Assembly (NCBI GenBank): GCA_021775355.1
Contig: JAJFHZ010000034.1
Coordinates: forward strand, 433,450 to 497,449
Direction: 5' to 3'
From: Amylibacter sp.
Lineage (GTDB): Bacteria > Pseudomonadota > Alphaproteobacteria > Rhodobacterales > Rhodobacteraceae
Length of the DNA stretch: 64,000 bases
A model generated the notes under the pieces. It did no database searches. It was not told where the DNA came from and worked only from the letters and a program-made list of their open reading frames with translations. A program made the position numbers and the translations under genes. Positions 32,844 through 42,622 of the stretch are shown piece by piece; the stretch's first letter is position 1, and each line of letters opens with the position of its first letter.

Positions 32844-34178
32844 TTACAATAACCTTATAAAGTCATTAAAAGTAGCAAAGACCATCATGGATAAAAGCAA
32901 TGTCAGCCCCATTGTCATAGCGATTTGAACCGCTTTTACACTGGGCGGGCGCCGAAAAACCGCTTCAAACGCATATATCACCAAATGCCCACCATCTAAA
33001 ACCGGAATAGGCAGCAGGTTTAAAAATCCGATCGCGGCTGACAAAAAGGCGATCAGTTCAATAAACGATACCAAGCCTTTTGATGCTGTATCACCGGACA
33101 TTTGCGCAATTCCCAGCGGCCCTTGCAGGTTTTCCGCCCCCACTTGCCCCGTTGCAATCAGATAAATACCATTCAAAGAACTTGAAATGACAAAATATGT
33201 GCTTTTCACACCAAAACCTGCCGCATCAATTACCGAAAGATTAGTGCGTGGCGATTCAAACGCAAAAGCACCGGAAACGCCAATCATCATACGTTTTTCA
33301 AACGTGTTCTGGCTGATTTGAAGATCTCTGAATTCAGGCGTAATGGCCAACGTCATTTCGCGGCCATCACGCCAAACTCTAAGGTCAATAGCACCTGTGT
33401 CGGATGCTTTGATAACTTCAATCAATTGTGAAAAAGTGCGCAGTTCATTATCATCAGCGGACAATAAAACATCGCCCTTTTTAAGACCAGCCTTACTGGC
33501 AGGCGACACGGGCATGACCCAACCGACCAAAGCCGGCGTAAAATACGGGCCCGTTACCTGTTGCTCACGCCCGTCGCGCTGGATCAGATAAGAGATGTCT
33601 ACCGTGTAGTCCAAACCACCTGACACTTTAATAATCTCTGAAAACGTCTCAACCTTAGTGCCGTTTATCGCAAGTATTCTATCCCCTTCGCGCAAATCAT
33701 ATTGCGTTTGCGGCAGGTCGGCCAATTTTCCAATCACGGGTTCATTCGAGACTGTTCCGGAGGCAAACATAATGCCGGCAAAAATAGCTGTAGAAAGAAT
33801 GAAATTGGCCGCAGGGCCTGCAAATACGGTCAAAGCGCGCTTATACAACTTAGCCCCATTCAATGTTTTATGCTTCAAAGCTGCAGCAACATCTTGCCCC
33901 CCGGGGCGACTGGCCGCATCGGCATCACCCAAAAATCGCACATATCCGCCCAAAGGTACTGCCGCCAACTGCCATTTGGTGCCGTGTTTATCCTGACGTG
34001 AATATATGACCGGGCCGAAACCCAATGAGAACACCTCTGCATGTATTCCGCACCAACGGCCAACGATATAGTGGCCATATTCATGGATCGCGACGACAAT
34101 GCTTAACACAATGACAAAAGGTATCACTGTGGTTAATAGGTCGCCGATCAGGGGGATGTGGATCAGAAAATCAAACAT
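32844..34178 (-). CDS. rseP: Site-2 protease RseP
   Basis: Inner-membrane zinc protease for regulated intramembrane proteolysis. The active-site motif AIHEYGHYIVG lies in the first membrane helix and the second metal motif PIPVLDGGHL in a C-terminal one. PDZ sequence lies between, including PVSPASKAGLKKGDVLLS. Length 444 is typical. Its ATG overlaps the dxr stop by one base (TAATG), so it is coupled to isoprenoid synthesis in the same operon. Confidence 0.95.
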   Translation of the reverse strand: MFDFLIHIPLIGDLLTTVIPFVIVLSIVVAIHEYGHYIVGRWCGIHAEVFSLGFGPVIYSRQDKHGTKWQLAAVPLGGYVRFLGDADAASRPGGQDVAAALKHKTLNGAKLYKRALTVFAGPAANFILSTAIFAGIMFASGTVSNEPVIGKLADLPQTQYDLREGDRILAINGTKVETFSEIIKVSGGLDYTVDISYLIQRDGREQQVTGPYFTPALVGWVMPVSPASKAGLKKGDVLLSADDNELRTFSQLIEVIKASDTGAIDLRVWRDGREMTLAITPEFRDLQISQNTFEKRMMIGVSGAFAFESPRTNLSVIDAAGFGVKSTYFVISSSLNGIYLIATGQVGAENLQGPLGIAQMSGDTASKGLVSFIELIAFLSAAIGFLNLLPIPVLDGGHLVIYAFEAVFRRPPSVKAVQIAMTMGLTLLLSMMVFATFNDFIRLL

Positions 34179-35344
34179 TACTTGTTACTCATTTTAAACA
34201 GTTTCAAAACATACTCACGTGCCCATGTATCAGATTTTAAGATTTTGTCCATTGAATCTGCATCACAATTTCCAAAATTTTCAAGTGATTGGACGGTTTC
34301 GTTAACTAAATCCGCCATATCCAGAAAACCAATGCTGCGATCAAGGAATAAATCAAGGCACTGTTCTTTTGCTGCATTAAACACAGTCCCTGCAAGTCCG
34401 CCACGTTTCATAGCGTCATGTGCGATGGCAATTGCGGGAAAACGATCCATATCTGCGGGCTGGAAATCCAGCTGTGACAGTTTGGAGAAATCCAATCGAT
34501 CCACGCCCGTATCCGTACGAACCGGCCAATACAAAGCGTACCCTATCGCCCCGCACATATCCGTTGGGCCCATTTGCGCGATAATTGCCCCGTCTTTAAA
34601 CCCGACCATGCTGTGAATGATGGATTGCGGGTGAATAACGACATCAATCTTGCCACCAGATATTCCAAATAATTCTTTTGTTTCAATAATTTCCATAGCC
34701 TTATTGAACATAGATGCACTATCAATTGAAATACGCTGCCCCATCGACCAATTTGGATGATCAGCGGCCTGTTCCGGTGTCGCATGTGCCATTTCTTCTA
34801 TTGTAGAATTCAAGAAGGGACCGCCTGAAGCTGTCAGGATCACACGTTCGACACGGTTTATATCTTCCCCGTTCAAGGCCTGAAAAATTGCCGAATGTTC
34901 ACTGTCTACGGGTAAAAGCGTAGTACCTGCACACTTACAAGTCTCGTGTAGCAATGCGCCGCCACACACAAGGCTTTCTTTGTTGGCCAAGGCAAGGGTT
35001 TTGCCGTTTTCAGCAATTTTAAGGCTGACCTCCAGCCCCGCAAAGCCGACAACCGCAGATATTGCCCAATCCACGGGATCGGCAGCGGCGGATAATAGCG
35101 CATCGCGCCCTGCCTGTACTGCAATACCCGTCCCTTTTAGGCGCGATTGAAGGTCATCAAGGCGTGAAATCTCTGATGTCACCGCAAGCTTGGCATTCAA
35201 TGCAACCGCAATTTCGGCCAGTTTTTCAATGTTCTTGGCACCTGTTACGGCATGAACATCAAAGGCATTCCGATTATGTTGAATGATCGAAACTGTATTT
35301 TGTCCAACGGAACCCGTTGCCCCGAATATTGAAATACTGCGCAT
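34178..35344 (-). CDS. dxr: 1-deoxy-D-xylulose-5-phosphate reductoisomerase
   Basis: Second step of the MEP isoprenoid pathway, making MEP with NADPH. The N-terminal IFGATGSVGQNTVSII binds NADPH. LVPVDSEHSAIFQAL-type sequence appears as LLPVDSEHSAIFQAL, followed by LTASGGPF and HPNWSMGQRISIDSASMFNKA, which carry the metal and substrate residues. The ATG at 35344 overlaps the cdsA stop by one base; 388 residues is normal. Confidence 0.96.
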   Translation of the reverse strand: MRSISIFGATGSVGQNTVSIIQHNRNAFDVHAVTGAKNIEKLAEIAVALNAKLAVTSEISRLDDLQSRLKGTGIAVQAGRDALLSAAADPVDWAISAVVGFAGLEVSLKIAENGKTLALANKESLVCGGALLHETCKCAGTTLLPVDSEHSAIFQALNGEDINRVERVILTASGGPFLNSTIEEMAHATPEQAADHPNWSMGQRISIDSASMFNKAMEIIETKELFGISGGKIDVVIHPQSIIHSMVGFKDGAIIAQMGPTDMCGAIGYALYWPVRTDTGVDRLDFSKLSQLDFQPADMDRFPAIAIAHDAMKRGGLAGTVFNAAKEQCLDLFLDRSIGFLDMADLVNETVQSLENFGNCDADSMDKILKSDTWAREYVLKLFKMSNK

Positions 35345-36126
35345 TAAAGGTATCCCAAAACACCGGCCAGAAAAACGATCAAACACACGCCTAAAACGCC
35401 GTCGAAACGATCCAGAAGACCACCGTGCCCGGGGATCAGATTGCTACTGTCCTTGACCCCTGCCCGACGTTTGATTGCAGACTCGACCAAATCACCGATT
35501 TGGGCAGCAATTGCCGCCAGTACAGACACCACGATCAACAAGACAGGTTGGGCTGTAAATATCACAAACAACACACCTACACCTGCGGCCAGCACCCAGC
35601 CACCAAGCGTTCCCGACCATGTTTTTTTCGGACTGATACGCACCCATAGTTTTGGTCCGCCAAATATCTTCCCGGCAAAATAACCACCTATATCACTGGC
35701 AATAACGCATAAAAGCAACCAAAGGGTCAGGATTAAACCCAAATCCTGACGAAAGTTTCCCAGAGCTGTTGTTGCGAATATAACAATAAGGACAGTTAAA
35801 AAGACTGTTACTTTCGACGTTCTATGCGTTTCGGACATCAGCAGGGCCACTAGGATTTGCGTGCCTAATATGATTGGTGGCGAAAAGCCCAATGGAAAGA
35901 AGGTCAAGAATGTGCAAAAGCCGACAATAATGCCGGAAACAACAGCAATTTTCATGCGCCCATCATGGATACGGCTTATTTCCCATCCCATAAGGGATGC
36001 CGCCACAATCAACAGGGCCTTGAAAGCTTCACCACCTTGCCAGATTGCAAACCCGGCAACAATCAACATAACAACGGCTGATATCACGCGTGTCATCAAG
36101 TCGGAAAAGTCCGCTTTGGTTTTCAT
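35344..36126 (-). CDS. cdsA: Phosphatidate cytidylyltransferase CdsA
   Basis: Makes CDP-diacylglycerol at the inner membrane. The sequence is a string of hydrophobic helices. The family signature lies near the C-terminus: SAIKRRAGVKDSSNLIPGHG followed by GLLDRFDG. Length 260 is typical. Its ATG overlaps the uppS stop (ATGA). Confidence 0.95.
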   Translation of the reverse strand: MKTKADFSDLMTRVISAVVMLIVAGFAIWQGGEAFKALLIVAASLMGWEISRIHDGRMKIAVVSGIIVGFCTFLTFFPLGFSPPIILGTQILVALLMSETHRTSKVTVFLTVLIVIFATTALGNFRQDLGLILTLWLLLCVIASDIGGYFAGKIFGGPKLWVRISPKKTWSGTLGGWVLAAGVGVLFVIFTAQPVLLIVVSVLAAIAAQIGDLVESAIKRRAGVKDSSNLIPGHGGLLDRFDGVLGVCLIVFLAGVLGYL

Positions 36127-36845
36127 TTCCCGATCACTGACCCGAAACGACGTTCACGTGCACGGAAATTACTAATTGCCTGTTCGTATAAGGCCACTGT
36201 GAAATCGGGCCAAGATTCATTGATAAATGCGTATTCGGCATACGATGATTGCCAAGGCAGAAAATTTGATGTGCGATATTCGCCGGAAGTACGGATCACC
36301 AAATCAGGGTCAGGTGTTCCTGCAGTGTCTAGAAAACTGCTGACCGTCTCTTCAGTTATGTCTTCTGGTCGCAACTGGCCTTCTTGCACAGCAACGGCCA
36401 TCTTGCGACTGGCGCGCACCAGTTCATCACGGCCACCGTAATTCAGGGCGATCGTCAATTGCAGGGCAGTGTTATCCGCCGTCTGATCTTCGATCCAATT
36501 CATCAGTGACACCAGTTTATCATCCAGCTGGTCACGCTGCCCGATGAACTTCATACGTACACCTTCGGCTAGCATATCGGCAGATTCGGCTAGAATATAA
36601 CGCCTGAAAAGGCTCATAAGTCCCGAGACTTCTTTTTTGGAGCGGTTCCAGTTTTCGGTTGAAAACGCATACAATGTAAGATTTTTTACGCCCAAAGTTT
36701 TAGAGGCGCGCACGATTTTTTTAACCATACGCGCACCGCGCATATGGCCCTCTAATCGTTCCAGACCACGCGCTTCAGCCCAACGACCATTACCATCCAT
36801 AATAATGGCAACATGATTGATATCTTTAATAATAGGTTGTGACAT
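36123..36845 (-). CDS. uppS: Undecaprenyl diphosphate synthase
   Basis: cis-Prenyltransferase making the lipid carrier for peptidoglycan and O-antigen. The N-terminal signature is VAIIMDGNGRWAEARGLER, followed by TLYAFSTENWNRSKKEV. The C-terminal part has DLVIRTSGEYRTSNFLPWQ and the usual YAEYAF. Length 240 is normal. It starts 24 bases after frr ends, in the same operon. Confidence 0.96.
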   Translation of the reverse strand: MSQPIIKDINHVAIIMDGNGRWAEARGLERLEGHMRGARMVKKIVRASKTLGVKNLTLYAFSTENWNRSKKEVSGLMSLFRRYILAESADMLAEGVRMKFIGQRDQLDDKLVSLMNWIEDQTADNTALQLTIALNYGGRDELVRASRKMAVAVQEGQLRPEDITEETVSSFLDTAGTPDPDLVIRTSGEYRTSNFLPWQSSYAEYAFINESWPDFTVALYEQAISNFRARERRFGSVIGK

Positions 36846-36869
36846 AATAATATTGCAAAGGAATTCCCC

Positions 36870-37430
36870 TTACACCTGCATAATTTCCGCTTGCTTTGTT
36901 TCCAGCGCGCTATCTATATTTTCTATGGCCGCGTCTGTCAGTGATTGAATTTCGTCCGACCAGATTTTCTGGTCATCTTCGCTCATCCCGTCCGCTTTGG
37001 CCTTCTTGATTTGATCCATACCGTCGCGGCGCACATTGCGTACAGCTATTTTGGCGCTTTCGGCATATTGCCCTGCAACTTTCGCAAGCTCTGTACGGCG
37101 TTCTTCATTCAGCTCCGGAATAGGCAGGCGTAATATCGTACCGTCCACCACCGGGTTCATGCCAAGACCACTATTGCGAATAGCTTTTTCAACCGCGCCC
37201 AACAGGCCTTTATCCCAGACATTAACCGTAATCATACGTGGATCAGGTACATTTATTGTACTGCACTGATTAAGCGGCATCATCGCGCCATATGCGTCCA
37301 CCATAACGGGTTCCAGAATTGTACCCGATGCACGCCCCGTGCGCAGACTGGCAAATTCCACTTTCAACGCAGTCATTGTCCCATCCATGCGCCGTTCAAA
37401 GTCGTCTAGGTCAATTTCTATATCTGACAT
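36870..37430 (-). CDS. frr: Ribosome recycling factor
   Basis: Splits the post-termination ribosome together with EF-G. The 186-residue protein has the standard start [20 protein letters not shown], the RTGRAS motif, and [20 protein letters not shown]; the tRNA-like two-domain architecture is complete. It follows pyrH by 10 bases, the near-universal pyrH-frr order. Confidence 0.97.
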   Translation of the reverse strand: MSDIEIDLDDFERRMDGTMTALKVEFASLRTGRASGTILEPVMVDAYGAMMPLNQCSTINVPDPRMITVNVWDKGLLGAVEKAIRNSGLGMNPVVDGTILRLPIPELNEERRTELAKVAGQYAESAKIAVRNVRRDGMDQIKKAKADGMSEDDQKIWSDEIQSLTDAAIENIDSALETKQAEIMQV

Positions 37431-37440
37431 TGCTGCCCCC

Positions 37441-38193
37441 TTAAGTATCGGTCTTTTGTGTTCCTACGGTTGTATATGTACCTTGTCCGCGCAAAATACC
37501 AGCCAAGCCACCAGGTGTGTCTAAAGAAAAAACAATAATTGGTAGATTATTGTCACGTGCCAAAGCAATCGCCGAAGCATCCATAACCCGCAGGTTCTTT
37601 TGCAAGACTTCGTCATATGACACATTCTCATAACGTACTGCATCGGAAAATTTGTTAGGATCCTTGTCGTAAATCCCATCCACCTGCGTCCCTTTGAAGA
37701 TCGCTTCGCAGTTCATTTCCGAGGCACGCAGAGTGGCCGCTGTATCTGTGGTGAAATACGGGTTGCCGGTACCAGCGGCAAAAATGCAAACCCGTTTCTT
37801 TTCCAAGTGGCGCACCGCGCGACGGCGAATATAGGGCTCGCAGACCTGATCCATCGGAATAGCCGAGATTACACGTGTATGGACTTTTAACGCTTCCAAT
37901 GCCCCTTGCATTGCGAGTGCGTTCATGACTGTAGCTAACATTCCCATGTAGTCAGCTGTAGTGCGTTCCATTCCTTGCGCCGAGCCTTGCAAGCCACGAA
38001 AAATATTACCGCCACCGATCACCAGACAAACCTCGACATCCATGTCGTGCAGGGTTTTGACCTCTGCGGCAATACGTTCAACTGTGGGGGGGTGTAGTCC
38101 GAAGCCGGTATCGCCCATAAGGGCCTCGCCGGAAATTTTTAAAAGAACTCTTTTATACGCTGGTTTTTCGCTTTCCTGCGACCCATCGGACAT
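37441..38193 (-). CDS. pyrH: Uridylate kinase PyrH
   Basis: Phosphorylates UMP to UDP, hexameric amino-acid-kinase fold. [13 protein letters not shown] is the phosphate-binding start. [11 protein letters not shown] and [19 protein letters not shown] follow, then [19 protein letters not shown] near the middle. At 250 residues it is complete. It is the first gene of the large leftward envelope operon and is divergent from miaA. Confidence 0.97.
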   Translation of the reverse strand: MSDGSQESEKPAYKRVLLKISGEALMGDTGFGLHPPTVERIAAEVKTLHDMDVEVCLVIGGGNIFRGLQGSAQGMERTTADYMGMLATVMNALAMQGALEALKVHTRVISAIPMDQVCEPYIRRRAVRHLEKKRVCIFAAGTGNPYFTTDTAATLRASEMNCEAIFKGTQVDGIYDKDPNKFSDAVRYENVSYDEVLQKNLRVMDASAIALARDNNLPIIVFSLDTPGGLAGILRGQGTYTTVGTQKTDT

Positions 38194-38309
38194 AATCGAC
38201 TCCCTTTTCAGTGCGGTTGCTGCAAATAATCGGAAATAGGCGTTTGTTGCAATGACAAACTGGGGTTACTTACGCTAAATATCATCAGAAACCATTAACG
38301 AGCAATTCC

Positions 38310-39218
38310 GTGGCCGCATATCTGTCAGACAACAAACCTATTCTAATCGCGGGCCCGACTGCATCGGGCAAATCCTCATTCGCGGTAGAGATTGCCGAAA
38401 AGACGGGTGGCGCGATCATAAATGCCGATGCGCAACAGGTCTATTCCGGCTGGAATATTCTGACCGCACGCCCCCCTGCACCGGATTTATTGCAGTGCCC
38501 GCATTATATGTACGGTCATATAGAAATGAACCAGGCTTATTCGGTCGGGATATGGTTACGTGAGATTGAGCAACAATTGGAACATTGTAAAAAGCATGAC
38601 GAGCGCCCGATTATCGTTGGCGGTACAGGACTGTACTTTACCGCGCTGACACAAGGTCTGGCGGATATACCGCAGGTGCCTGCATCCGTGCGACAACAGG
38701 CCGATCTGATGGCCAAAGAACAAGGGCGCAATGTGTTTGCAGAACGACTAAAAGACAGTGATCCCAATACTTACGCAAAGATTGATATTCAGAACCCCAT
38801 GCGCACCCAACGAGCATGGGAGGTTTTAACAGCAACGGGTATAGGCCTGTCCAAGTGGCAGAGCAACCAAAAGGCCCCGTTGATCCCGGAAACCAACGCC
38901 CATCTGATTTCACTGACCAGTGATACGGATTGGTTAAATGCACGTATCGACAAACGCTTTGACCTTATGATTGATCAAGGCGCATTAGATGAATGTCGTA
39001 TTGCAATGGACAGCTGGTGGGACGAAACTTTACCGTCGTGTAAAGCCATCGGCGCAAAAGAGCTGGTTTCACACCTTAAAGGCGACTTAAATTTGACCGA
39101 CGCCATCGAAGCTGCCAAACTTCAAAGCAGACGATATGCAAAACGACAGCGAACCTGGTTTCGATCCCACATGAAAGATTGGGATGATTTGCACATTTTC
39201 GACATAAAAATGACATAA
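38310..39218 (+). CDS. miaA: tRNA dimethylallyltransferase MiaA
   Basis: Adds the isopentenyl group to A37 of tRNAs reading U-starting codons. The P-loop is AGPTASGKSS, followed by INADAQQVY, then ARPPAPDLLQCPHYMYG and VGGTGLYFTAL. The C-terminal RRYAKRQRTWFR is diagnostic. The start is GTG at 38310, with no close ATG alternative; 302 residues is typical. A hairpin overlaps its stop. Confidence 0.95.
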   Translation: MAAYLSDNKPILIAGPTASGKSSFAVEIAEKTGGAIINADAQQVYSGWNILTARPPAPDLLQCPHYMYGHIEMNQAYSVGIWLREIEQQLEHCKKHDERPIIVGGTGLYFTALTQGLADIPQVPASVRQQADLMAKEQGRNVFAERLKDSDPNTYAKIDIQNPMRTQRAWEVLTATGIGLSKWQSNQKAPLIPETNAHLISLTSDTDWLNARIDKRFDLMIDQGALDECRIAMDSWWDETLPSCKAIGAKELVSHLKGDLNLTDAIEAAKLQSRRYAKRQRTWFRSHMKDWDDLHIFDIKMT

Positions 39219-39238
39219 TTCGCTTTTTTTAAGCGAAT
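39218..39238 (+). terminator. Hairpin at the end of miaA
   Basis: ATTCGCTT / AAGCGAAT, an 8-bp stem around a five-T loop, starting at the miaA stop. A T run is not obvious after the stem on the plus strand, so termination strength is uncertain. Confidence 0.45.
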
Positions 39239-39330
39239 AATTGCCGTATTTCCACATTTTTAAAGATTGATCCTTTTGGATTTACGTAGAATCGTTTATT
39301 TATATTCCAAGTATAATCTGGACAATATCA

Positions 39331-40179
39331 TTGACACATTCCCATCTAACACAAAGTGAACAGAAAATCTGGGTTGGCGCACTAGCCTCTAGCGTACGCA
39401 GTACCAGCCCTGAATTGCGGCTTGATGGCCAAAACGGTTTTCACAAATTTATGTGGTTGTCCAAAGGGCATGCGCGCGTGGTGATCAACGGTATTACGCG
39501 CGGCATAGGCCCAAATACATTTGTTTTTGTTCCCAACAACACCCCCCATGTTTTCGAGGTCGGTTTGCATACCTACGGGTCATTAATAGCCGCCAATCCG
39601 AAAGTTGACATTAACTTGCCGTCTCAAGCGTTCGTTTTTCCTGTTCGCAATATTATGAAGCAAGCGGAAACCGCCAAGTATATTGATAATATTGTTTCCG
39701 AATCGTCATCAGATGCTCCCGGCAGATTTTTAGCGGTCGAGGCTTATGTTGCGCTGTTGCTTGTTCATATTTTACGCCTAACTGGTGATAAAATTGAAAA
39801 AAATCAAGAAGATGCGTCACACCGATTGATGCGTAAGTTTTCCCGCATATTGGAAGGCCAGTTTAGATCCGGCAGATCACTAAGTGAATATGCCGACGTA
39901 CTGGGGGTTACCACAACCCATTTGTCACGGGTTTCACGCGCCATGAACAATAAATCTGCGGGCCAGCTGATTCAGGAAAGAGTGTTAAGTGAAGCCACAC
40001 ATTTATTGTTGCATAGCAACCATAAAGTACAAGAAATATCAAAACAACTTGGCTTTAGCTCACCTGCCTATTTCACCCGTTTATTTAATGCCAAAATGCA
40101 TCAGACGCCGAAAGATTATCGTAAATCCGGTGCGCGCGGTCCTGAGGAAATACAGCGTATCAGATCACGTGGGCTATAG
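39331..40179 (+). CDS. AraC-family transcriptional regulator
   Basis: DNA-binding regulator of 282 residues. The N-terminal half is a cupin-like sensing domain (GFHKFMWLSKGHARVVI, VFVPNNTPHVFEV). The C-terminal half has two helix-turn-helix motifs: SLSEYADVLGVTTTHLSRVSR and VQEISKQLGFSSPAYFTRLF. The start is a TTG at 39331; the next ATG would remove the start of the cupin domain. Neither neighbour is in the same operon, so the target is unknown. Confidence 0.85.
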   Translation: MTHSHLTQSEQKIWVGALASSVRSTSPELRLDGQNGFHKFMWLSKGHARVVINGITRGIGPNTFVFVPNNTPHVFEVGLHTYGSLIAANPKVDINLPSQAFVFPVRNIMKQAETAKYIDNIVSESSSDAPGRFLAVEAYVALLLVHILRLTGDKIEKNQEDASHRLMRKFSRILEGQFRSGRSLSEYADVLGVTTTHLSRVSRAMNNKSAGQLIQERVLSEATHLLLHSNHKVQEISKQLGFSSPAYFTRLFNAKMHQTPKDYRKSGARGPEEIQRIRSRGL

Positions 40180-40183
40180 CACA

Positions 40184-40537
40184 TTAATCCCGATCGACAT
40201 ACCTACCGGTGAATATGTTGCCATCTTTACCGATAAACCGCAGCCATAACCCAACATCTTTCGTTTCGATATCATAACAGACCCAAACATCCGAGGGCGG
40301 CCAAATCGAGCAATACTGGCCGTATTTCACCCGCCAACGCCCCCAGTTTTTTTCTTCGGTCTTATAAGACGTGCGCCCATCAGGGAAAAAGTCCTGTGTC
40401 GCCTCACCATAATCCAATGTACGCGAATTAAGAGCATCTTCAATCGCCAAGCCATCCAGTTTCTGCCAATCCTGCGCAACCATAGGTGTAGCCCAGATTG
40501 ACAGAAATAAGATGCATTTTACAATTCTTGTGATCAT
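40184..40537 (-). CDS. Hypothetical secreted protein
   Basis: A 117-residue protein with a signal peptide ending in PMVAQ (about residue 22). The mature part contains LDYGEATQDFFPDGRTSY, WGRWRVKYGQYCSIWPPSD and VWVCYDIE, a Trp/Tyr-rich, single-domain pattern with two Cys. I recall similar short exported proteins in Rhodobacterales but no function. It converges on the AraC gene, 4 bases away. Confidence 0.7.
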   Translation of the reverse strand: MITRIVKCILFLSIWATPMVAQDWQKLDGLAIEDALNSRTLDYGEATQDFFPDGRTSYKTEEKNWGRWRVKYGQYCSIWPPSDVWVCYDIETKDVGLWLRFIGKDGNIFTGRYVDRD

Positions 40538-40559
40538 AATAGTCTATACCCTTTTCCAC

Positions 40560-41321
40560 CTAGAACGTAGATAGTAATTCTGTTGTTTTGGGGTCCATAA
40601 ACCCTGCAACCGTTGCATCTGTTTCCAGTTGCATGGCACGGTTTAAATCAGGTGTTGCCGTTATATTCAACACCCGCTTCATAGCGCGCAAGGATAATTC
40701 CGGTAGATTGGCAAGCCGTTCCGCCACTTCCATTGCCTGCGCTTGCAATGTAGCGTCCGGTACAACACGCCATGCAACGCCCAAATCAAGCAGCTCGGCG
40801 GCTGTGTATCTGTCACCAAAGAACAGCATTTCACGCGCTTTATGCAGGCCGACCATAGACGGCAACAGCGATGTCACTGCCCCTGTCACGAACAGGTTCA
40901 GCGATATTTCGGGAAAAAATCCTTTGGCGGATTCACCCCATATTGGAAAGTCGCAATTGATTGCCCATTCAAACCCACCACCAACGGCCCAACCGTTTAT
41001 TGCACCAACAACCGGTTTAGAACCCATTGTGATTGCCATAGTAACCTTTTGGATCGCTTGCACCAAATCACGTGCCTGTTCTTCGTTTTCAGGGTGGACA
41101 TGTGCACGGCGATCATCACCGGCACAAAACGCCCTGCCCGAACCTGTGAATACTATCGCACGGGTCGCCACATCAGCATTTGCATCGTCAAAAGCACTGG
41201 CAACATCGTCAATCAATTGGCGGTTCATTGCATTTAGGCTGTTCGGGCGATTCAATGTAATTGTGCGCACACCAGCGGCATTCAGACTGCTTAAGATTGT
41301 CTTATATGACATATCGGTCAT
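40560..41321 (-). CDS. Enoyl-CoA hydratase/isomerase family protein
   Basis: Crotonase-fold enzyme of 253 residues. ITLNRPNSLNAMNRQLIDD and the oxyanion-hole segments GSGRAFCAGDDRRA and GWAVGGGFEWAINCDF are typical; the residue set at the usual Glu positions (FFPEISL) suggests activity. Which acyl-CoA it acts on is not evident. The ATG at 41321 has AAGGAAAAA ahead and overlaps the ligase stop (ATGA), so it is the third cistron of a tetR-ligase-hydratase operon. Confidence 0.85.
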   Translation of the reverse strand: MTDMSYKTILSSLNAAGVRTITLNRPNSLNAMNRQLIDDVASAFDDANADVATRAIVFTGSGRAFCAGDDRRAHVHPENEEQARDLVQAIQKVTMAITMGSKPVVGAINGWAVGGGFEWAINCDFPIWGESAKGFFPEISLNLFVTGAVTSLLPSMVGLHKAREMLFFGDRYTAAELLDLGVAWRVVPDATLQAQAMEVAERLANLPELSLRAMKRVLNITATPDLNRAMQLETDATVAGFMDPKTTELLSTF

Positions 41322-42622
41322 TGATTTTTCCTTATCACACGTTTGGTTTTGCCTTCCGTTGCGGGAAAACACCCATGCGGGCGCAAAGTGATGCGCGTTG
41401 TGGCCCCGAGGTTGCGCTTGAATTCCTGTTCAATTCGTTCTGCTAATGCAGGTGAACCGGTCACTGTTTTTGCCAATTCAACCTCTATAGGCAGGGCATC
41501 ATAAGGTGGCGGCCCGTCAAGAATGATCCGGTAGTCACCGGTAAGTTCCGCAAATCCACTGATTACAGCTGCGACCATGGTCGGGAACATATTCAGACCG
41601 CGTACCACAACCATATCGTCAGACCGGCCAATAACACGAAACCGAAACCCCGTGCGCCCGCAAGCACAAGGGTCGGTTTCATCAATGGCAATAATGTCGC
41701 CCGTGCGAAAGCGTACCAATGGCTGGCAATCGCGCTCAAGATGGGTCAGAACCAGTTCACCCGTCTGCCCTGCTTCAATGGGTATAGGGATTTTGGTATC
41801 TGGATCGATAAGCTCAGGGTAAAGCACATCACTTGCCAGAAAATGCAGCCGCGTATCATGTTCGCACTGTGCCGCAAAGTTCGAAAACACATCCGAAACG
41901 CCGAAATTCGCATTGCGTGGCTCAAATCCCCAAGTGTCTTTCAGGCGTTTACGCAAGGCAGGATCATCCAATCCCGCCTCACCACCGAACAGGCCAAGCT
42001 TCAAACCTAAATCACGGGGCGTAAGGTCGGGATATTTATCGGCCAGTACACGTTCCAAAACGGCAGGATACGAAGGGGTGCAGGAAATTGCGGTAATACC
42101 CAGCTTCATAATCGTGTGGATCAGCAGATCAGTACTGCCAACCCCGAAAGGGATAACAAGTGCGCCTGTTGCTTCCAGGGTTAAATGGTCGGTTACACCC
42201 CCCATCCACATCTGGTAATTCAAGCAATGAACCACCTTATGATCAGGCGTCAGGCCCGCCGCAGTTTGCGCCCTGCCCCCAACGGTTTGCGTAATTTCAC
42301 AATCCCGTGCGGACATGGCAAGATTCATCGCCTGCCCGGATGTGCCGGATGTACGGTGCAGGCGCGTTGCAAGTTGGGCCGGTGCCGCAAGATAGTTGCC
42401 AAAAGGCGGGAATGCTTCTTGGGACAGTCGTAACTGGGATTTGTCGGACAATGGAAGACAAGGCAAATCACACAGGTTTTCTGGCGGTCTTTGTCCGGCC
42501 CATAAATCACGGTAAAAATCTGAGTTTTCCACCACATAGGTACTTTGGCGCAACCATGATTTTTGGTTATGCGCGGCCATTTCATTTTTCGGTGTGGTTT
42601 GCGCATGCAATAAAAGCGTCAT
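41318..42622 (-). CDS. Phenylacetate-CoA-ligase-like (PaaK-family) adenylating enzyme
   Basis: AMP-forming acyl-CoA ligase of 434 residues. The ATP-binding loop is HRTSGTSGQAM, followed by a GGEAG motif, a FRTGDII segment, a Cys-rich DPCACGRTGFR, and a C-terminal RPHGCFPATEGKTKRV that provides the catalytic Lys region. The family activates aromatic or related acids. It starts by overlapping the tetR stop (ATGA). With the hydratase it would form a short CoA-dependent catabolic module. Confidence 0.8.
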   Translation of the reverse strand: MTLLLHAQTTPKNEMAAHNQKSWLRQSTYVVENSDFYRDLWAGQRPPENLCDLPCLPLSDKSQLRLSQEAFPPFGNYLAAPAQLATRLHRTSGTSGQAMNLAMSARDCEITQTVGGRAQTAAGLTPDHKVVHCLNYQMWMGGVTDHLTLEATGALVIPFGVGSTDLLIHTIMKLGITAISCTPSYPAVLERVLADKYPDLTPRDLGLKLGLFGGEAGLDDPALRKRLKDTWGFEPRNANFGVSDVFSNFAAQCEHDTRLHFLASDVLYPELIDPDTKIPIPIEAGQTGELVLTHLERDCQPLVRFRTGDIIAIDETDPCACGRTGFRFRVIGRSDDMVVVRGLNMFPTMVAAVISGFAELTGDYRIILDGPPPYDALPIEVELAKTVTGSPALAERIEQEFKRNLGATTRITLRPHGCFPATEGKTKRVIRKNQ